From assembly GCF_004136555.1 (NCBI RefSeq), contig NZ_NOIT01000017.1:33953-97952 (forward strand): a DNA stretch of 64,000 nt, in the 5' to 3' direction. A model generated the notes under the pieces. It ran no database searches. It had not been told where the DNA came from and worked only from the letters and a program-made list of their open reading frames with translations. The stretch's first letter is position 1; every line of letters starts with the position of its first letter. The stretch is from Kocuria carniphila (GTDB lineage: Bacteria > Actinomycetota > Actinomycetes > Actinomycetales > Micrococcaceae). Shown piece by piece: positions 8,100 to 15,531 of this stretch. The translations under genes and the position numbers were made by a program.

Positions 8100-9035
8100 A
8101 TGACTCAGACACCTCTCGCTGGCAAGGTCGCCATCGTCACCGGTTCGGGCCAAGGCTTGGGCCTGGCCTACGCGCAGGAACTCGCCCGCCAGGGCGCATC
8201 CGTCGTGATCAATGACGTCAACCAGGACACCGCAGACGCCGCCGTGGAATCCATCGTGGCCGAGGGCGGCAAGGCCGTGGCCGTCGTCGCCCCCGTGGGT
8301 GACACCGAGGCCGCAACCGCGCTGGTCAACGGCGCCGTGGAGGCGTTCGGACGCCTGGACATCCTGGTCAACAACGCCGGCGTGTTGCGCGACAAGTCGC
8401 TGCTGAAGATGACCGACGAGGACTTCGACCTGGTCATCAAGGTCCACCTGCGCGGCACCTTCACCTGCGTGCGCGAGACCTACCGCTACTTCAAGGAGAA
8501 CGGCGTGGCCGGGCGCATCATCGCGATCGGCTCGCCCACCGGCCAGTACGGCAACTTCGGCCAGACCAACTACGCCGCCGCCAAGGCCGGCATTGTGGGC
8601 ATGATCCGCACCTTCGCCCTCGAGATGAAGAAGGCCGGCGTCACCGCCAACGCCGTGATCCCCGTGGCCGCCACCGCCATGACCAAGACCATCCCGTTCT
8701 TCCAGAAGGCCGTCGAGGCCGATGAGCGCGGCGAGGCCATGCCGCCCTTCTTCCGGCACGACTTGGGCTTTGGCACAGCCTCTGACGTGGCCGGCCTGAT
8801 CACCTGGTTGGCTTCCGACGACGCCGCCGACGTCACCGGCCAGGCCATCGGAGCCGGTGGCGATCGCCTCCAGCTGTTCAGCCACCCCACGCCCATCGTC
8901 ACCGAGTACCGCGAGGGCGGCTGGAGCTACGAGGCCCTGGCAGCGCAGGCGCACAACTTGTTCGAGGGCAAGCTGCAGACCTGCGGCGAGAAGATGCCCC
9001 CGCTGCCCGAGGAACTCCAGCCCGCGCAGGGCTGA
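8100..9035 (+). CDS. SDR family oxidoreductase, 3-hydroxyacyl-CoA dehydrogenase type (CouN-like candidate)
   Basis: A 311-residue short-chain dehydrogenase. The NAD(P) motif T-G-S-G-Q-G-L-G is at about residues 15-22, N-N-A-G near 93, and the catalytic set is Ser in I-G-S-P-T-G plus Y-A-A-A-K. The extended C-terminus and sequence style resemble the hydroxyacyl-CoA dehydrogenase part of peroxisomal multifunctional enzymes. ATG 8100 has GGAG at 8091-8094; an upstream ATG at 8049 in the same frame has no ribosome site. It is the first gene of a four-gene operon under the divergent MarR regulator and is predicted to oxidise a beta-hydroxyacyl-CoA made by the MaoC hydratase of the same operon. Confidence 0.88.
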   Translation: MTQTPLAGKVAIVTGSGQGLGLAYAQELARQGASVVINDVNQDTADAAVESIVAEGGKAVAVVAPVGDTEAATALVNGAVEAFGRLDILVNNAGVLRDKSLLKMTDEDFDLVIKVHLRGTFTCVRETYRYFKENGVAGRIIAIGSPTGQYGNFGQTNYAAAKAGIVGMIRTFALEMKKAGVTANAVIPVAATAMTKTIPFFQKAVEADERGEAMPPFFRHDLGFGTASDVAGLITWLASDDAADVTGQAIGAGGDRLQLFSHPTPIVTEYREGGWSYEALAAQAHNLFEGKLQTCGEKMPPLPEELQPAQG

Positions 9036-9073
9036 GCCACGTTCCGGACCGGTAGAACTGAAGGGAAACCACC

Positions 9074-10057
9074 ATGCGTTATGAATTCGGTGCAGAGCTC
9101 GCCCAGCGCGACGGCATTGACATGCACGTGCACATCGAGTGCTCGGACCACGGCCACGCGTCACTGCCCAAGCCTCTGACGGACGCGTCCGCCAAGTACT
9201 TCAAGGCGGAGGACCGCTCCCCGTCGCTGGACACCATTGCCGAGCGCTACCGCGAGTGGAACCTGGCCGCGGTCGTGTTCACCGTGGACGCCACCACCGC
9301 ACTGGGTCATGAGCCCAACTCGATCGAAGAGATCGCGGAAGGTGCAGCGCGCAACAACGACGTGCTGATTCCTTTCGGTTCCGTGGACCCCCTCCAGGTT
9401 CCCGAGGCCGTGGAACGCGCCAAGCAGCTGGTCGAGGAATTCGGGGTCAAGGGCTTCAAGTTCCACCCGTCGCTGCAGGGCTTCGACCCATCGAACGAGA
9501 AGTACTACCCGATCTACGAGGCCATTCAGGAACTGGGCGTTCCCGCTCTGTTCCACACCGGTCAGAACGGCATGGGCGCGGGCCTTCCGGGTGGTTACGG
9601 CATCAAGCTGGGCTACTCCAACCCGTTGTTGCTGGACTCGGTGGCCGCTGACTTCCCGAACTTGCAGGTCATCATGGCTCACCCCTCGGTGCCGTGGCAG
9701 GAAGAGGCCAACTCGATTGCCACCCACAAAGCGAACGTGTGGATCGACCTGTCCGGCTGGTCACCCAAGTACTTCCCGGAGTCCCTGGTACGCGCCTCCA
9801 ACTCCATGCTCCAGGACAAGGTGCTCTTCGGCACCGACTACCCGCTGATCACCCCGCAGAAATGGCTCGGTGCTTTTGAGCAGCAGCGCTTCAAGGACGA
9901 GGTCAAGCCCAAGATTCTCAAGGGCAACGCCCTGCGGCTCTTCGGCCTCGGGGAACTCGAGGGAACCTACGAGCCGAGCGAGGGCGGCGTCGTCGTCGCG
10001 GCCAAGCAGTACGCCGCCGAGAAGGCGGCCCAAGCCCAGAAGGTGGAGCGGGCATGA
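9074..10057 (+). CDS. Amidohydrolase-superfamily metal-dependent hydrolase (possible aryl beta-ketoacyl-CoA hydrolase, CouO-like)
   Basis: A 327-residue TIM-barrel amidohydrolase-2 family protein. Metal-ligand motifs are visible: D-M-H-V-H-I-E near residue 16, K-F-H-P-S-L-Q about 135, H-T-G-Q-N-G about 165, M-A-H-P-S about 200, and G-T-D-Y-P-L about 257. The family includes ACMSD-type decarboxylases and, in Rhodococcus, CouO, which splits 4-hydroxyphenyl-beta-ketoacyl-CoA. Being flanked by SDR, acyl-CoA dehydrogenase and MaoC genes favours hydrolytic chain shortening of an acyl-CoA. A weak AAGGG ribosome site precedes the ATG. Its stop overlaps the next start by 4 bases. The Cou assignment is inferred from gene content. 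Confidence 0.85.
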   Translation: MRYEFGAELAQRDGIDMHVHIECSDHGHASLPKPLTDASAKYFKAEDRSPSLDTIAERYREWNLAAVVFTVDATTALGHEPNSIEEIAEGAARNNDVLIPFGSVDPLQVPEAVERAKQLVEEFGVKGFKFHPSLQGFDPSNEKYYPIYEAIQELGVPALFHTGQNGMGAGLPGGYGIKLGYSNPLLLDSVAADFPNLQVIMAHPSVPWQEEANSIATHKANVWIDLSGWSPKYFPESLVRASNSMLQDKVLFGTDYPLITPQKWLGAFEQQRFKDEVKPKILKGNALRLFGLGELEGTYEPSEGGVVVAAKQYAAEKAAQAQKVERA

Positions 10058-11223
10058 GCGAGCTGTACCCGGACTGCGACCCATACGGCATTGCCGACCG
10101 GCTGACCGAAGCCGAGCGCGCACCCATCCTGCGGCTGCGGAAGGTGCTCGAGAATGAGATCAAGCCGCTAGTGGCCGAGTACTGGGAGAAGGGCGAGTTC
10201 CCCTACCAGATCGCGCCGTCCCTGTACGGGCTGAATCTGATGACCCCGGACGAGATCGACGGCGCACCGCGCTCGCTGTACCACGGGTTCCGGATCTTCG
10301 AACTGGCCCGGACGGACGCCTCCATGGCCACGTTCTACACGGCGCAGGCGGGCCTGTTCCGCACCACGTGCCGCGTGGGTGCCTCCCCGGAGCAGTTCGC
10401 TGAGCTGGATCCCAAGATCACGAGCTTCGAGACCAAGGGCGTGTTCTGCCTGACCGAACCGGACCACGGTTCGGACATCGCCGGCGGTCTGGCCACCACG
10501 GCCGAACGCCAGGGCGACGAGTGGGTCATCAACGGTGCCAAGCGCTGGATCGGTGGCGCATTCACCGCCGACTACCTGGCCGTGTTCGCCCGCGACGTGG
10601 CGGACGGCCAGGTCAAGGCGTTCCTCGTGGATCGCGAGGCACCCGGCGTGACGCTCGAGAAGATTTACGGCAAGACCGCGCTGCGCATGATGCAGAACGC
10701 GGACATCTCGCTCGAGAACGTGCGCGTTCCCGAGGCGCAGAGACTGCAGAACTGCAACTCGTTCAAGGATGTCGCGGCCATGCTGCGCGTCATGCGCTCG
10801 GACGTCGCGTGGATCGCCACCGGCATCCAGGCCGGCGCGTACGAAGCCGCGCTGCGCTACGTGCGTTCCCGCGAACAGTTCGGCAAGTCGCTGGGCAGCT
10901 TCCAGCTCGTGCAGGAGAAGCTCGCGCGCATGCTGGGCAACGTCACGGCGAGCCTCTCGATGGTGTCCGATCTCGCCGAGAAGCAGGACCGCGGCGAGTA
11001 CCGGGACGAGGATTCGGCGCTCGCCAAGATGTGGATCTCGCTGCACATGCGCGAGACCGTGGCCCTGGCCCGCGAAGTGGTCGGAGGCAACGGGATCACG
11101 CTCCCGACCGACGTCGCCCGCTTCCATGCTGACGCCGAGGCCGTCTATTCCTACGAAGGCACCCACGAGATCAACGCGCTCGTGGTCGGCCGTTCCATCA
11201 CGGGCAAGTCAGCTTTCGCCTGA
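10054..11223 (+). CDS. Acyl-CoA dehydrogenase
   Basis: A 389-residue FAD-dependent enzyme introducing a 2,3-double bond in an acyl-CoA. Seen: F-C-L-T-E-P-D-H-G-S-D, the K-R-W-I-G-G loop, the R-S-R-E-Q-F-G-K segment, V-V-G-G-N-G-I, and Y-S-Y-E-G-T-H-E-I, whose Glu should be the catalytic base. The tail N-A-L-V-V-G-R-S-I-T-G resembles the GcdH-type subfamily also present at 1210. The start ATG is embedded in the amidohydrolase stop (ATGA), so the two proteins are translationally coupled. In a phenylpropanoid-type pathway it would act on saturated side chains before MaoC hydration. Confidence 0.92.
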   Translation: MSELYPDCDPYGIADRLTEAERAPILRLRKVLENEIKPLVAEYWEKGEFPYQIAPSLYGLNLMTPDEIDGAPRSLYHGFRIFELARTDASMATFYTAQAGLFRTTCRVGASPEQFAELDPKITSFETKGVFCLTEPDHGSDIAGGLATTAERQGDEWVINGAKRWIGGAFTADYLAVFARDVADGQVKAFLVDREAPGVTLEKIYGKTALRMMQNADISLENVRVPEAQRLQNCNSFKDVAAMLRVMRSDVAWIATGIQAGAYEAALRYVRSREQFGKSLGSFQLVQEKLARMLGNVTASLSMVSDLAEKQDRGEYRDEDSALAKMWISLHMRETVALAREVVGGNGITLPTDVARFHADAEAVYSYEGTHEINALVVGRSITGKSAFA

Positions 11224-11285
11224 TTTTCCGACTGCGCCGCTCGCGCCGTTGCGCTCTCTTTACTCATTACCCCAAGGAGAATTTC

Positions 11286-11747
11286 ATGACCGCCAAGACC
11301 GTTGTTTCCTTTGACGAAGTTGCCGACCTCGCGGGCAAGGACCTGGGCTTTTCCGAGTGGCGCGAGATCACTCAGGATCAGGTGAACCTGTTCGCTGACG
11401 CCACCGACGACCACCAGTGGATCCACACCGATCCCGAGAAGGCCGCGTCTGGACCGTTCGGTGCACCGATCGCTCACGGTTTCCTGACCCTGTCCCTGCT
11501 GATCCCTATGTGGGGCGAGCTCTTCGACGTGTCCGACGTGAAGACCAAGGTCAACTACGGCCTGGACAAGGTTCGCTTCACCTCACCCGTGAAGGTCGGT
11601 GCACGCGTGCGCATGACCGTGACCATTACTGAGGTCTCCGAGGTCAAGGGCAACGGCCTGCATCTGGTGGCCGATGCGACCATCGAGATCGAGGGCGAAG
11701 AGCGCCCCGCCGTGGTGGCGCGCTTCTTGAACCGCTTCTACAAGTAA
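11286..11747 (+). CDS. MaoC family (R)-specific enoyl-CoA hydratase
   Basis: A 153-residue single hot-dog-fold protein. The hydratase-2 signature is clear: F-A-D-A-T-D-D-H-Q-W-I-H, in which Asp and His are the expected catalytic pair, then G-P-F-G-A-P-I-A-H-G-F. AAGGAG precedes the ATG (11275-11280). It is the last gene of the MarR-controlled operon, 62 bases after the acyl-CoA dehydrogenase. It would hydrate the enoyl-CoA product and hand a hydroxyacyl-CoA to the SDR; it corresponds in position to CouM in hydroxycinnamate loci. Confidence 0.92.
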   Translation: MTAKTVVSFDEVADLAGKDLGFSEWREITQDQVNLFADATDDHQWIHTDPEKAASGPFGAPIAHGFLTLSLLIPMWGELFDVSDVKTKVNYGLDKVRFTSPVKVGARVRMTVTITEVSEVKGNGLHLVADATIEIEGEERPAVVARFLNRFYK

Positions 11748-11770
11748 GCGTTCTTTGCGGCTTTGCACGT

Positions 11771-11882
11771 CAGGGCCCGTTGGAACCCTCCGCTACACGT
11801 GAAGGCTCGTAAGAGCCCTTGCGGCGTGGTTTGAAGGTTCTAACGGGCCCTGAGGTGTGTTCGAGGGTTCTAGCGGAACGTG
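11771..11882. repeat. Intergenic inverted plus tandem degenerate repeat
   Basis: The 239-base gap 11748-11986 has no gene but is highly structured. Arm 11771-11787 (CAGGGCCCGTTGGAACC) is the reverse complement, at 16 of 17 positions, of 11836-11852. Inside lies a small GGCTC-GTAA-GAGCC hairpin (11804-11817). A block of the form TGAAGG-TTCT-A-CGGGCCCT also recurs in the same orientation, starting near 11804, 11836 and 11866, i.e. about every 30-32 bases. It lies between the convergent MaoC and beta-hydroxyacid dehydrogenase genes and may also serve as a bidirectional terminator. Confidence 0.7.
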
Positions 11883-11986
11883 GTGTGTGCGGCGCTCACA
11901 GTTTCTACTGCTCGGTGGCGTGTGACCCGTGGCGTGCGGCCCGTGGGCCCGGGTAGCTAATGAGCGCTAAGTCGTAGCGGCAGCCA

Positions 11987-12865
11987 TCAGTCCTTGGGCG
12001 TACCGCGCTCCGCAACCCACTTCTGGAACACTGCGGAATCCTGCTCGCCCAGCCCCGCGTCGATGAGCTGCTCCGCGGCGCTCGCAATGGGTCCACCCAG
12101 TACCGACTTGGTTCCGGTGGCGCGGGCCGCGTCCAAGTAGGCGGAGACGTCCTTGTGGACGAACGCCGCCTGCGCGGACACCGAGTAGTCGTGGGCCACG
12201 AGCTTGGGCGTCTTATCGTTCATGATCACCGATCCCGCATAACCGCCCTGGAGCAGGTCCAGCAGCTTGGCCAGATCCAGCCCGGCGCGTTCGGCGACCA
12301 CGCTGGCCTCGGAGATCGCCACGATCTCGGCCGCGCAGATCAACTGATTGCACGCCTTGGCCACCTGCCCCGATCCCAACGGCCCCAGATGAACGGGGCG
12401 ACCGCACGAGGACAGGACGTCCGAGACCCGGCCGACGGCGGCGTCGTCGCCACCCACCATGATGGACAGGTCTCCGCGGATCGCGCCGGCCTCCCCGCCG
12501 CTGATGGGAGCGTCCACGAACTCCACGCCCGAAGTGTCCCGGTGCCAGCGAGTGATATCAACGGGGGAGACCGTTGAGCTGATCACCAGGATCAGGCGGT
12601 CGTGGTCGGCGTCGCGCTCGCGGGCGCCCTCGACGAGTTCGTCGAGCACCCCGTCGATCTCCGGGGCGCCGGGTACCAACAGGATGACGACGTCGCACTG
12701 GCGCGCCATGTGCCGCGGGGAATCCACCGCGCGTGCCCCCTCCGCCTTGTGGAGACTGCGATGCAGGACCACCACGTCGTGACCGGCGTCGATGATGTGC
12801 CCGGCCATGGGCTTCCCCATGGATCCGAGACCGATGATTCCCACGGTGTGCGGTGATGGGCTCAT
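11987..12865 (-). CDS. NAD(P)-dependent beta-hydroxyacid dehydrogenase (3-hydroxyisobutyrate dehydrogenase family)
   Basis: A 292-residue protein. The N-terminal Rossmann motif is G-I-I-G-L-G-S-M-G (residues 8-16); the substrate-binding signature F-V-D-A-P-I-S-G-G-E-A-G is near 120, and the catalytic Lys lies in G-S-G-Q-V-A-K-A-C-N-Q about 168-178. Family members reduce or oxidise 3-hydroxyisobutyrate, tartronate semialdehyde or similar C3-C4 acids. The start is ATG 12865 with GAGGAG 8 bases upstream; the frame stays open further upstream across a repeat array that is unlikely to be coding. It is divergent from the aztD-like gene. The precise substrate is unknown. Confidence 0.9.
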   Translation of the reverse strand: MSPSPHTVGIIGLGSMGKPMAGHIIDAGHDVVVLHRSLHKAEGARAVDSPRHMARQCDVVILLVPGAPEIDGVLDELVEGARERDADHDRLILVISSTVSPVDITRWHRDTSGVEFVDAPISGGEAGAIRGDLSIMVGGDDAAVGRVSDVLSSCGRPVHLGPLGSGQVAKACNQLICAAEIVAISEASVVAERAGLDLAKLLDLLQGGYAGSVIMNDKTPKLVAHDYSVSAQAAFVHKDVSAYLDAARATGTKSVLGGPIASAAEQLIDAGLGEQDSAVFQKWVAERGTPKD

Positions 12866-12952
12866 GCTGTGGCTCCTCGCGACGGTGACGGCTGGTTCCA
12901 TCATGCCCTGAAGACCGCTGTCAGCGTCCAGGGGCGTGAGGGCCGGCGCCCC

Positions 12953-13014
12953 AACTTGGAGATTTTCGGAGCTCAACTTGGAGATTTTCGGAACCAAACT
13001 TGGAGGTTTTCGGA
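12953..13014. repeat. Three tandem 22-bp direct repeats
   Basis: AACTTGGAGATTTTCGGA occurs at 12953, 12975 and, with one substitution (GGTTTT), at 12997, giving an exact 22-base period with variable 4-base spacers. The array lies between two divergent genes, about 90 bases from the dehydrogenase start and 63 bases before the Zur-type box. Exact helical spacing (about two turns) suggests a protein-binding array; end arrays of this type are known for IS21-like elements, but no transposase is present here. Confidence 0.75.
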
Positions 13015-13076
13015 TGATGAGAAGAGCAGCCTGCTGCGGTGAATCTGGCGATGCAGGGTTGTCCAGATGGCTTATA

Positions 13077-13091
13077 TGAGAATGATAATCA
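13077..13091 (+). promoter_or_regulatory. Zur (Fur-family) binding box upstream of the aztD-like gene
   Basis: TGAGAATGATAATCA is close to the actinobacterial Zur/Fur-type consensus TGAAAATGATTTTCA, an imperfect 7-1-7 palindrome around a central G. It ends 19 bases before the first candidate ATG of a gene encoding a zinc-chaperone-like lipoprotein, just where a repressor would block transcription. The overlapping TATATG (13073-13078) may be part of a -10 region. Confidence 0.72.
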
Positions 13092-13110
13092 CTTAAGATA
13101 AAGTGCTCGC

Positions 13111-14568
13111 ATGCATAACATCGAACGCATCGCCCCCGAAGGGGCTCAGTCGCCCATGTCTGGATCCACCAAGGCGCGCCGTCGTGCGCCCATCACCATG
13201 GCCGCGATGGCCATCGGGGCACTTGCTCTCACCGCCTGTGGGGCGGGTGGCAATGGTGAGGCGGGAGCGGCGTCGTCGTCCCCGAGCGCCAGCGAAACCA
13301 CGAGTGAAGCCGCCGCGAAGGAAGTCTCGAGCCTGACCCCGCGCGCCGTGGTGTCCTATGACGGCGGGCTGCTCACCGTGGACACCGAATCCGGAGAGGT
13401 GGTGGATGACACCAAGAAGGACGGTTTCCTGCGACTCAACAACGCTGGCGACGGACGGCACGTAATGGTCAGCGACAGCGACGTGTTCCGGGCCCACGAC
13501 AGCGGCCTGGACGCGCACAAGCACGGGGACCACTATCACTACCGCGAATCCGCGCCCAAGCTGACCGACGTGACCTTCGATGCCCCGCACGCCGGGCATG
13601 TGGTGGTTCACAACGGCAAGACCACGCTGTTCGGCGACGGGGACGGCTCCATCAAGACCTTCGACTCCGAGGCGCTCAAGGAGGGCAAGCCGGAGATGAA
13701 GGAAACCAAGACCGAGAATCCGCACCACGGTGTGGCGCTCGAGCTGGCCGACGGCACGCTGTTCACCACGCAGGGCACCGAGGACGAGCGCAATACCGTT
13801 CAGGTGCTTAACAAGGATGGCTCGGTCAAGGCCGAGACCAAGGACTGCCCGGGCGTGCACGGCGAGGCTGCTGCGGAACCGGGTAAGACCACCGACACCG
13901 TGGTGGTGGGCTGCGAGAACGGGCCCGTGATCTACCGCGATGGTGACTTCCACAAGGTGGCCGTGGCGGACTCTTATGCGCGCTCGGGCAATCTGGCGGG
14001 TTCGGAAGAATCGCCGATCGTGCTGGGTGACTACAAGGTGGATGAGGACGCGGAGCAGGAGCGCCCCACCCGTGTTGCGCTCTTCGACACCCGCGACGAT
14101 TCGCATCAGCTGGTCGACCTGGACTCCTCCTACTGGTTCCGTTCGCTGGCCCGCGGACCCGAGGGTGAAGGTCTGGTCCTGACCTATGACGGCAAGCTCA
14201 ACGTGATCGACGAGGAGACCGGCAAGGTCACCCAGAAGATCGACGTGATCGAGCCGTGGGAGGAAAAGGAGGACTGGCAAGACGCCGGCCCCGTGATCAA
14301 GGTGGCCGGTGCCAACGCGTACGTGACCGACGCGGAGAACAAGAAACTCCATGTGGTGGACCTGTCCAAGGGTGAGGTGACCAAGTCCATCGACCTGCCG
14401 GAAACCCCGGTGGAGATGGCCGTGGTGACGGGCAAGCCAGAGGCGCCGGCTCATGACGAGGAAGCGGGCGAGCACGGTTCGCACGAGGGCCACGACCACG
14501 CCCACGACGACGCCGCTCCCACCGCGGGTGCCGAAGGCCACGAAAGCCACGAGGGCCACGATCACTAA
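13111..14568 (+). CDS. aztD: AztD-like zinc metallochaperone lipoprotein
   Basis: A 485-residue lipoprotein (440 from ATG 13156, which has GAAGGGG upstream and gives a cleaner signal peptide). Lipobox L-T-A-C with Cys about residue 43, then a Ser/Thr/Glu linker. A His-rich loop A-H-K-H-G-D-H-Y-H-Y lies at about 135-144. The body has repeated beta-propeller-like strands with G-N-L-A-G-S-E, W-F-R-S-L-A-R and L-N-V-I-D-E-E-T-G-K motifs. The last 40 residues are His/Asp/Glu-rich. AztD proteins bind zinc and hand it to the AztC/ZnuA-type solute-binding protein of an ABC importer; here no importer genes are adjacent. The Zur-type box just upstream predicts expression under zinc starvation. The C-terminal His tail could be an extra metal buffer. 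Confidence 0.8.
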   Translation: MHNIERIAPEGAQSPMSGSTKARRRAPITMAAMAIGALALTACGAGGNGEAGAASSSPSASETTSEAAAKEVSSLTPRAVVSYDGGLLTVDTESGEVVDDTKKDGFLRLNNAGDGRHVMVSDSDVFRAHDSGLDAHKHGDHYHYRESAPKLTDVTFDAPHAGHVVVHNGKTTLFGDGDGSIKTFDSEALKEGKPEMKETKTENPHHGVALELADGTLFTTQGTEDERNTVQVLNKDGSVKAETKDCPGVHGEAAAEPGKTTDTVVVGCENGPVIYRDGDFHKVAVADSYARSGNLAGSEESPIVLGDYKVDEDAEQERPTRVALFDTRDDSHQLVDLDSSYWFRSLARGPEGEGLVLTYDGKLNVIDEETGKVTQKIDVIEPWEEKEDWQDAGPVIKVAGANAYVTDAENKKLHVVDLSKGEVTKSIDLPETPVEMAVVTGKPEAPAHDEEAGEHGSHEGHDHAHDDAAPTAGAEGHESHEGHDH

Positions 14569-14620
14569 TCCCCTGGTGCCTCGGCAGCGCCCTGTCGAAT
14601 AACCGAAATTCAACAATAAT

Positions 14621-14658
14621 GCGGCCCCGTGAACGTCTCTCAACGTTCACGGGGCCGC
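14621..14658. terminator. Bidirectional terminator between the aztD-like and SnoaL-like genes
   Basis: Perfect 16-base arms GCGGCCCCGTGAACGT (14621-14636) and its complement (14643-14658) around a 6-base loop. Read on the minus strand it is followed by ATTATTGTTG, a T-rich tail, so it fits the convergent genes on both sides and best the minus-strand one. Confidence 0.85.
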
Positions 14659-14704
14659 CGCATGGTCAGATCACGCCGGTCCGAGACCCAGCCGTTCGGT
14701 CGCC

Positions 14705-15499
14705 TCAGTCCGCCACCGACCTGAATGCCCCGTGCGAATGCGCCAGCTCCTCATCCGGCGGGACCGGCCCGATGGCGTCCCATAGCTCGACCCACTTGCC
14801 GTCCTCGATGCGCCACAGTTCGCAGAAGAAGTGGCGCTCGCCGGCGATGGAACCCTCCGAGAACGTCAGCACGAAGTTCCCGTCGGCCACCGTGCGGTGC
14901 AGCGTGTCGTAGGTCAGGGTGGAATCATCCGTCTTGAGCTGTTTCAGGAAATCGACCATGTTCTGCACGCCATCCGCGATGTCCCCGGAGTGCTGCGTGA
15001 ACTGGTCGTCAGCGCGCGTGAAGTCGCCGGCGGCGTCGTAATCCTGACCCTGCAGGAACGTGGCCCAGGCCTTCTTGACGAACGCACGGCTCGCCTCGGT
15101 ATCGGCGGATGCGTCTACCTCGGTGGGGCCGTCCAACTGGGTGTGACCGGACTCGTTGGGAGACGTTTGATCCACCAGACCGTCCCAGTGCTCCACGATC
15201 TTGCCGTCGGCCACGCGGTAGATGTCGAACCCCACGTACACGGTGTCCGGATCCAGACCGGGGTAGGCGCCGTGCAGCGCGACCAACCCGGCCTCTTCGT
15301 CCACGAGGACGCGAGCGACGTCGTGCCGCAGCCCGGCGCCCGCGCCGATGACCAGCTCCCGCAGGCCGTCCTTGCCGTTGGCCACGAGCGGCGAGTGCTC
15401 CACGTAGTCCTCGGAGAAATTGCGGTCCAGGGTGCTCAGATCGTGCTCGGTGAACAACTCGCGATCGGCGGTGAGCACGAGTTCTCGAATGTCAGTCAT
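14705..15499 (-). CDS. Tandem SnoaL-like/NTF2-fold protein
   Basis: A 264-residue protein made of two similar SnoaL-like halves. The first (about 1-120) has the pattern F-S-E-D-Y-V-E-H-S-P followed by D-I-Y-R-V-A-D-G-K-I-V-E-H-W-D; the second (about 135-264) has F-T-Q-H-S-G-D and L-W-R-I-E-D-G-K-W-V-E-L-W-D. SnoaL-like domains host small hydrophobic substrates and act as cyclases, isomerases or dehydratases, but many have no known reaction. The start is ATG 15499 with AAAGGAG upstream. It lies 32 bases downstream of the aldehyde dehydrogenase gene on the same strand, probably in one operon. Confidence 0.82.
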   Translation of the reverse strand: MTDIRELVLTADRELFTEHDLSTLDRNFSEDYVEHSPLVANGKDGLRELVIGAGAGLRHDVARVLVDEEAGLVALHGAYPGLDPDTVYVGFDIYRVADGKIVEHWDGLVDQTSPNESGHTQLDGPTEVDASADTEASRAFVKKAWATFLQGQDYDAAGDFTRADDQFTQHSGDIADGVQNMVDFLKQLKTDDSTLTYDTLHRTVADGNFVLTFSEGSIAGERHFFCELWRIEDGKWVELWDAIGPVPPDEELAHSHGAFRSVAD

Positions 15500-15531
15500 G
15501 ATGCGCTCCTTTCAGTGATCAAGGCGGGTCG

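Noticed and set aside
12953..13014. Possible CRISPR or minisatellite within the upward extension of the beta-hydroxyacid dehydrogenase reading frame
   Set aside because: Spacers would be only 4 bases; the frame extension lacks a ribosome site while ATG 12865 has a good one, so the repeats are not coding.
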